Source: Vombatus ursinus (Eukaryota > Chordata > Mammalia > Diprotodontia > Vombatidae). Taken from it: 64,000 nt of DNA. Positions 58,714 through 64,000 of this stretch are shown one piece after another (positions within the stretch are counted from its first letter, which is position 1; the number at the start of each line of letters is the position of its first letter). Made by a program: the position numbers and the translations under genes. The stretch spans positions 17,516,535 to 17,580,534 of the forward strand of contig NW_020954610.1 of assembly GCF_900497805.2 (NCBI RefSeq). The letters are read 5' to 3'. The notes under the pieces were generated by a model. The model saw nothing but the letters and a program-made list of their open reading frames with translations, was not told where the DNA came from and did not search any database.

Positions 58714-58824
58714 CATTTTGGCATAATGTGCATTCAGTGGCTCAGCATACTGAAGCAAGGCCTGAAACTGATTGTTCTTTGTGAAGGTGATAATCCTCAA
58801 AACTGTTCCAAACTTGGAAAAAAT
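58714..58824 (-). CDS. PTBP3: PTBP3 coding exon, RRM2 core (first in window)
   Basis: This 111-nt exon (37 codons, phase 0 at both ends) reads [14 protein letters not shown]...[13 protein letters not shown] on the minus strand. It is the alpha1-beta2-beta3 part of the second RNA-recognition motif of a polypyrimidine tract-binding protein. PTB proteins bind CU-rich RNA in the nucleus and repress or activate splice sites. The acceptor is TTTCAG and the donor is ATG|GTAATC. The preceding exon, which should end near the family motif VTLEVLHQ, was not found up to 64000, so the upstream intron is longer than 5 kb. The later exons pick out PTBP3 rather than PTBP1 or PTBP2, notably the linker GIISSPYAGAAGFAPAIGFPQ. 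Confidence 0.95.
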
Positions 58825-59479
58825 CTGAAAGAAAAATTACAAATTTGGATTAAGTACAGGAAAAAAATTGAAACACTGTGATTTGTGGGTATCTCTTTAC
58901 TTAAGAAAGTGATGTTAGTAACAGCTACAAAGCACTATTTTAAAACTAGAAAGCTTCCTCCAGTAAGAACCTGGGCCGAAAATGTGTTAAAATCACACCC
59001 AGCGTAGCAAGAAATTTTTAAAGCTCTTACATAAAGGAAATTGGTGATTTCAGAGCAACACGAGTAAATTACAGGTTGAATATAATGGAAATGACTGACT
59101 GTATAACCTTATGGCAAAGGAGAATGCGGGAGGTGGGCATTTTATGATTTAGCTGCTATGACTTATGATTTTCTTTCTTTCTCAGGTTGTCCCTAAAAGA
59201 TAAACAGGAAAGGAGCTGTCTTGATGTTCATTTCAACTAAGCAAAGATATACTGCGCACCTACAACATGAATAATATAGGACCAAAAAAATACAAAACGG
59301 GATATGAAAGCTATATGCCATGATCTCTGCCTCTGAGGAATTTATAATCACACGGACGAGAAAGAATACAGGAACAATTAAAGAACAAAAAACCCTACAT
59401 GCTTACAGTGCCCAAATATGTACATAAGTTTATGAAGAGAAATAAGTAAGATTATGGCTAGAGAAGCTGGCAAAGGATC

Positions 59480-60240
59480 AATAGATAAATGAAAGTAGGA
59501 TCTGACCTGAAGTAGTTTCAGTGGTAGAGGAGTGACATAAGAATGATTAACAAATAACTAGATGGGGGTGGAAGGATGTGCAGTGGAGGGACAGAAACAG
59601 GGGAAGAGGGATGAGTTAGTGTTGATTCCAAGTTTCCAAGCAGAGTCACTAGAAAAACAGAGATATCAGTAGAAACATAAGTTAACAATGAGACATGGGC
59701 ATGTTTTGTTTTGGTTATTTTTTGGGTGGGATTGGGGGGGAATTATTTGATTGGGCCATGGCTGAGCTTAAGACCTGAAAGGCATATCTTGGTGAAGATA
59801 TCCTACAAGCCACTGGCACTATGGAACTAAACCTCTGGGTCAGAGATACAGATGTCGGAATCATTTACTAGGAGATGATCGAAGCCATTGGAGTAAACGA
59901 GATGAACTATAAAAAGTGTATATAGGGAGAAAATCAAAGGGTCAAGAACAGAATATTAGTGGATATAGCTAAATTTAAGGAGGAGAAAGATGAGAAACCA
60001 GCAAATAAGGAAGGTACACCATAAAATATCAGGAATCAGGGGCATCAAAAAAATCAAATGCTATAGTGGTTAAGTACAGTAGGATGCAGACAGAAGAAGG
60101 CCATTCACTGCATTAGTAATAAGTGGATCAGTGGGAAAAAACTCTTAACTGTGGTGGTGGACAAGGCCAGAGTGAACAGGATTGAAGAATGAATGCTGGT
60201 GAAGAAATGAAAGTACTGAGTGTAGTCTCCCCTTACTAAA
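59480..60240 (-). mobile_element. L2 LINE fragment (reverse transcriptase region)
   Basis: The stretch resembles the complement of L2 ORF2. Near 60060-60090 the complement recalls the CR1/L2 word DLSAAFDTV, and the stretches around 59870-60010 fit the same region. It is diverged, with no full frame. Confidence 0.5.
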
Positions 60241-62739
60241 GGAGTTTAAAAGTAAATGCAAAGAAACAAGGTGATAGTTACGCAAAAACTGCTGGGTCAA
60301 AGGAAACTTTAAGTAGGGAACAACTGAAGATACTTGCTGGGTGAGTGAAAAGAGTATATCAAGAAAAAAATTATTGCAAAAATATCTAGCTTTTTTAGAA
60401 TATAAGTTATGTTTTAAGTCTTAAATAGTCAAAGTTTTCTAAGTATTAAAGTAAAATGTATTATGGATAAAAAGATAAAAAATACATATATTCATAAATC
60501 TGTGTCAAATATCTAGCATGCAATGGGAAGGGAAAAAAGATAAAAAGAAAAAAGAATAAAAAAAGAAACACCACCAACAACAGATGAAAAAATAATAATT
60601 CTTGCTTTTGAGGAGCTTATAACCTATCATTTCAAATGTGTTTCTAGTGATGGCAAATATGAAAAAATTCCAGCTTAATTTTAACAAAATGGAAAGAAGT
60701 AGCTTCCCTCCTATATTTGGCATGAATTCATTTTAAAACTTGTATAATTACTGCAACTTTTCTTCTAAGGATGTCAGCTGAAAACATGCTATACAAAGGT
60801 ATCGAATATTGAATACATGGAATTCTAATACTGGTAGAAAGATGAGCCTGATGGCTAAATCCTCATATGGAAGAGTTCTTTTTTATTCATTTCATTGCTT
60901 TGGTTTCTTAAAGAAAGTAACATCCCACAGGTATACAATCAGACCAAAAATTTGTTTTTGAAGATAATGCAAAGGTGACAATTCAGATCTAAAATTATCT
61001 AGAATTTTTAAAATTGACAAAAATCAACAACTAACAGATAATGAATTTGCTTCTTAAGTTTTAGTTAATATTCCTTCAAGTGCATGTATCCATGAAAAAA
61101 TGTTTTATTACATTTCTGATTATCTTTGGTTAAGTACTGGCAAATGCAGAAAAACACTGCTTTGCATATTTAAAATAGAAGGGTTCTGGCTCTTCAGACA
61201 TCAAAACACCTATCATTTCTTGGGAAAGAGTCTTTCCTGATATATGTACACAGACACAGACACAGACAGACACACACACACTACTATATCTTAACAGTTT
61301 TTGCCACATGCTTTTCACACCTAGGGAACCACCACCACTGCCATTTCTAGAACACTGGGAAAACCTTACCACCCTGGCCAAACGTTAGCATGGTCATTTT
61401 AGTTGCCAACAATCAACAGATTCACATTCCCTGAGCCTGCAATAACAGCCTGTAGAACCACATTTCCTGAACAGGAAACTTAATGGTAGGATTTGAGGAA
61501 ATCTAACAGCTGGGGAAGGAATGGTTTCTCAATTCTAATTAATTATTATTAATTTGGTATTATACTAATAGAAGCTTCAGGCATTATTTTTATGGCACAT
61601 TGTAGCTTATTCATTTATACAAAATAAATTTGGTCTCAAATCATCCAAATGTGTTAATTGTAAGAATTTTTCCTTTTAAATGCTGGAGATATTTTACTTT
61701 AATTGTACCAACAAATTTATTTCACTGCTTCTCAGTACATAAATCTATGTACTCACAAAACCTAAGTATATCTTATAATTGTTATTTTAGATAAAAAGTG
61801 GATTGATTACATATTAAAGATTAAACACTTGATGAAAGTAATCTATTTTATTTTAGGTAAAATTTGGCAAAAGTTGCTAAGAAAAAAGATTACTGGCATT
61901 TACTCATAAAGGGCTTAACAGATTAAAACATTTCTTACAATAATAAATACCATGGTAACAACTTGTTTACAAAAGCTTTATAAGAAACACAGAATTCTAT
62001 ATTACTAGTATTACTGATTTTTAAAAATTAAATGTCACCATAATTACTTTCAGATGCCATTTAATTTTATATGGAAGGATAAATGATTTGGTCTCTTTTA
62101 AGCATAATGCTACACCTAAGAAAGCCAAATGCACAATATTATTAGGATAGCATAGATATTGCTGACTCAGAGTTACAGCGAAGGGTAGGAGTGTTTGTGG
62201 ATTATATTTTTGCAATCCTCCACAAATTAAAATAAAATTCTAGTTTGGACCTAACTTACAATCCAAATTTATTTATACATGCACACATACATATACATAT
62301 ATAAACTGTGTGCATGTATACGGGTGTGTATATACGTGCACACACATATATCTCAATTATAACTAAACAACTTCGTGAAAAATATGAAGTATAAAAATAA
62401 ATTCACATTGACACACACAAAAAAACCATAGTGAAACCTGCTTTTGAAACCATGTTTCCCTGAAGGTAGTACTATGGACAAGCAATCTTTGAAAAAGGTT
62501 TATGATTATGTATTATTTACTAAGTTAACAGTGTTTTTATTATGAATTGGAAATAAATTTTTACAATGGAAGCAACATCTGATAAAATGTATAGTTACTG
62601 CAAATGAGACAGAGTCCCTAATACATTGTAATTCATCAGATGGGTTATTCAAAAAATGTTGATGATGCTACTTAACAAAACAGATCACCAGAATATGTAT
62701 TTAATACAGCTAACCAATTTTAAAATTTCCTTCAAAATT

Positions 62740-63945
62740 GTCTGAACTTTGCAATTACTTGGAAAATAGGTAAATAACTAATAACTAGTATTACCACAAT
62801 TCCAATATTTTGATATTCAAATTCCAATGGATCTATGACTCCCATCAATGTGGATACCAAACTCCAGGGATAAAAATTACAACCTATCCTCCCCTGTACA
62901 TCCTGTGTGAGTCTTATCCCTGTCCTACTGGTAGTTTCCCTTGACATCATGAGTTTACAACTGGAACACATGGGCTCCATCAATTATCCCATACTCTCAA
63001 CATGTGACCAGTCCATCTTCTTTTCAATCAGACATTTCCTTGATGATACCCTTCATACCATTTATCCAGCATAATTACTTGTCTGTAATGCATTAAAGCC
63101 TGCTCATACCTACTAAGTGTTCTTCCATTGCCCTCTGGGGGATCCTCATTTTCAGTTCTTCTGAGGCTATCTAGTTCCATGAATTTAAGCCACAGATTAC
63201 CACTAGAGGAATATTAGTTTTGAAAACATAAGCCTTTTGTTTTTCCAAGAAGTTTGGGGTCATTATAAGAACTTTGCAATTTCCCAACTTCTCAACCTGC
63301 TCCTGTCATCCTTTAATATTCTTGGCCCCACTCACTATTCATTGGGACTATCTAAAATATATTATGATGATGGAGGAGCTCTACAGGTTATCCTTTTAAC
63401 AGTTTATCATGGAAAAACAGACATTCTTTTTTCACTTGGTTTTCCCCTATGTTGATGATTAGGCCAATATACTTAGAAAGACAACGGATTTGATTGGTCC
63501 TGCAATATTCCAAGGCTTGACACAATCAGCACAATATCACCTCCAAACAAAAGTGTCTCGAGGACCTCACTCTTTATAGGGAGTCCTTCCTCAAGTTGGA
63601 CTCTGTGATGTATCTCCACAATAGCAGTAGAAATTTCCTCTGGCAAGTATACATTTCCCTGTTTTGAGAACACTGAACAGTTATCAGGGTTGTTATAGCT
63701 TTCAAGGAATTTTATATAATTCTGACCATACGCATAGCAGATACCTTGTTGGATGTCAGTCTTGCCATTTTCCTCAAGTTCAATCAAATGCATTTTTACA
63801 GCCAACAATGAATACATTGAGAATTTATATCCTTCGATTTTTCTAGTGAATTTTGTGGTGCCAAAGACATCAATCACTGCAGAAAAACGCTTATGAAAAT
63901 CTGATTGTTCTTTTTTAATACCCTTAATCAAGAATGCCATCAATG
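62740..63945 (-). mobile_element. Degenerate non-LTR retrotransposon (reverse transcriptase C-terminal part)
   Basis: An uninterrupted minus-strand frame of 156 codons (63943-63473) ends in LLFGGDIVLIVSSLGILQDQ. That resembles the catalytic strand LLFADDIVLI of non-LTR reverse transcriptases, but with FGGD in place of FADD, so it cannot be active. Further along the same strand, about 63030-62880, fragments such as RRWTGHMLRV recall the common C-terminal words of such proteins (RWxGHVxRM). Several stops separate these later pieces. The clade is uncertain, RTE/BovB-like being my best guess. The open frame is probably chance survival, not a host gene. Confidence 0.5.
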
Positions 63946-64000
63946 AATGTCAATTATTCTCCCAAAAAAAAATATATAAATGAGAAAGTAGAGAAAAGGA

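Larger units (their letters stand above)
58825..64000 (-). other. PTBP3: PTBP3 intron upstream of first visible exon (partial)
   Basis: At least 5.2 kb of intron. It contains an L2 reverse-transcriptase remnant (about 59480-60240), CA-type microsatellites (about 61245-61283 and 62275-62360) and a non-LTR reverse-transcriptase fossil (about 62740-63945). I looked for RRM1 and early RRM2 coding words on the minus strand and saw none. The stretches 58830-59450 and 60250-62700 look unique and AT-rich. Confidence 0.8.

Overview
The window looks like nuclear DNA from a marsupial. It carries many copies of tRNA-derived CORE-SINEs whose tails match the marsupial MAR1 family (5' phrase like gcagctaggtggcacagtgg, tail ending tgaacaacaacaa), MIR/MON1-type SINEs, marsupial-type L1 3' ends, a complete half-L1 (HAL1) element, and old L2 and L3/CR1 LINE pieces. 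Base composition is AT-rich, with no CpG island and no bacterial-style gene packing. I cannot tell which marsupial it is.

One host gene is supported. It is the 3' half of PTBP3 (polypyrimidine tract-binding protein 3, ROD1), on the minus strand. Nine coding exons lie between 58824 and 42391. They are 111, 175, 78, 140, 34, 93, 217, 78 and 133 nt long, 1059 nt in all: 352 codons plus a stop. Each has AG/GT boundaries and all phases agree. They encode the main part of RRM2, the RRM2-RRM3 linker, RRM3 and RRM4, ending in the family C-terminus VSFSKSTI. The first exons (N-terminus, RRM1, start of RRM2) lie beyond 64000. The 34-nt exon is the counterpart of the cassette used for autoregulation in PTBP1 and PTBP2; skipping it here gives a stop after nine codons. 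Past the stop codon, about 6.2 kb (42390 to about 36185) is nearly free of recent repeats and ends at AATAAA with a GU-rich downstream element. I read it as a long 3' UTR. It holds three miR-124 seed matches, a UG repeat and a long C-tract.

Positions 1-36180 are intergenic DNA downstream of PTBP3, and I see no intact host gene there. They hold L1, L2 and L3 fragments, many SINEs, and a minus-strand class I (gammaretrovirus-like) endogenous retrovirus with two LTRs at 8954-14091. A related one-LTR copy lies at about 21559-24440, a large L1 3' region split by two SINEs at 24770-27230, and a HAL1 with 15-bp target-site duplications at 29245-31629.

The PTBP3 introns (42524-64000) hold L2, L3 and MIR copies, an LTR-like element near 54350-54845 with a partial relative near 50600, marsupial dispersed repeats, and at the right edge a degenerate non-LTR reverse-transcriptase fossil (about 62740-63945). 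I found no tRNA or rRNA gene, no CRISPR array and no clearly new coding system. The most notable features are the poison-exon arrangement in PTBP3, the regulatory content of its 3' UTR, and two short local duplications: one carried into a retroviral LTR, and one on either side of a PTBP3 exon.
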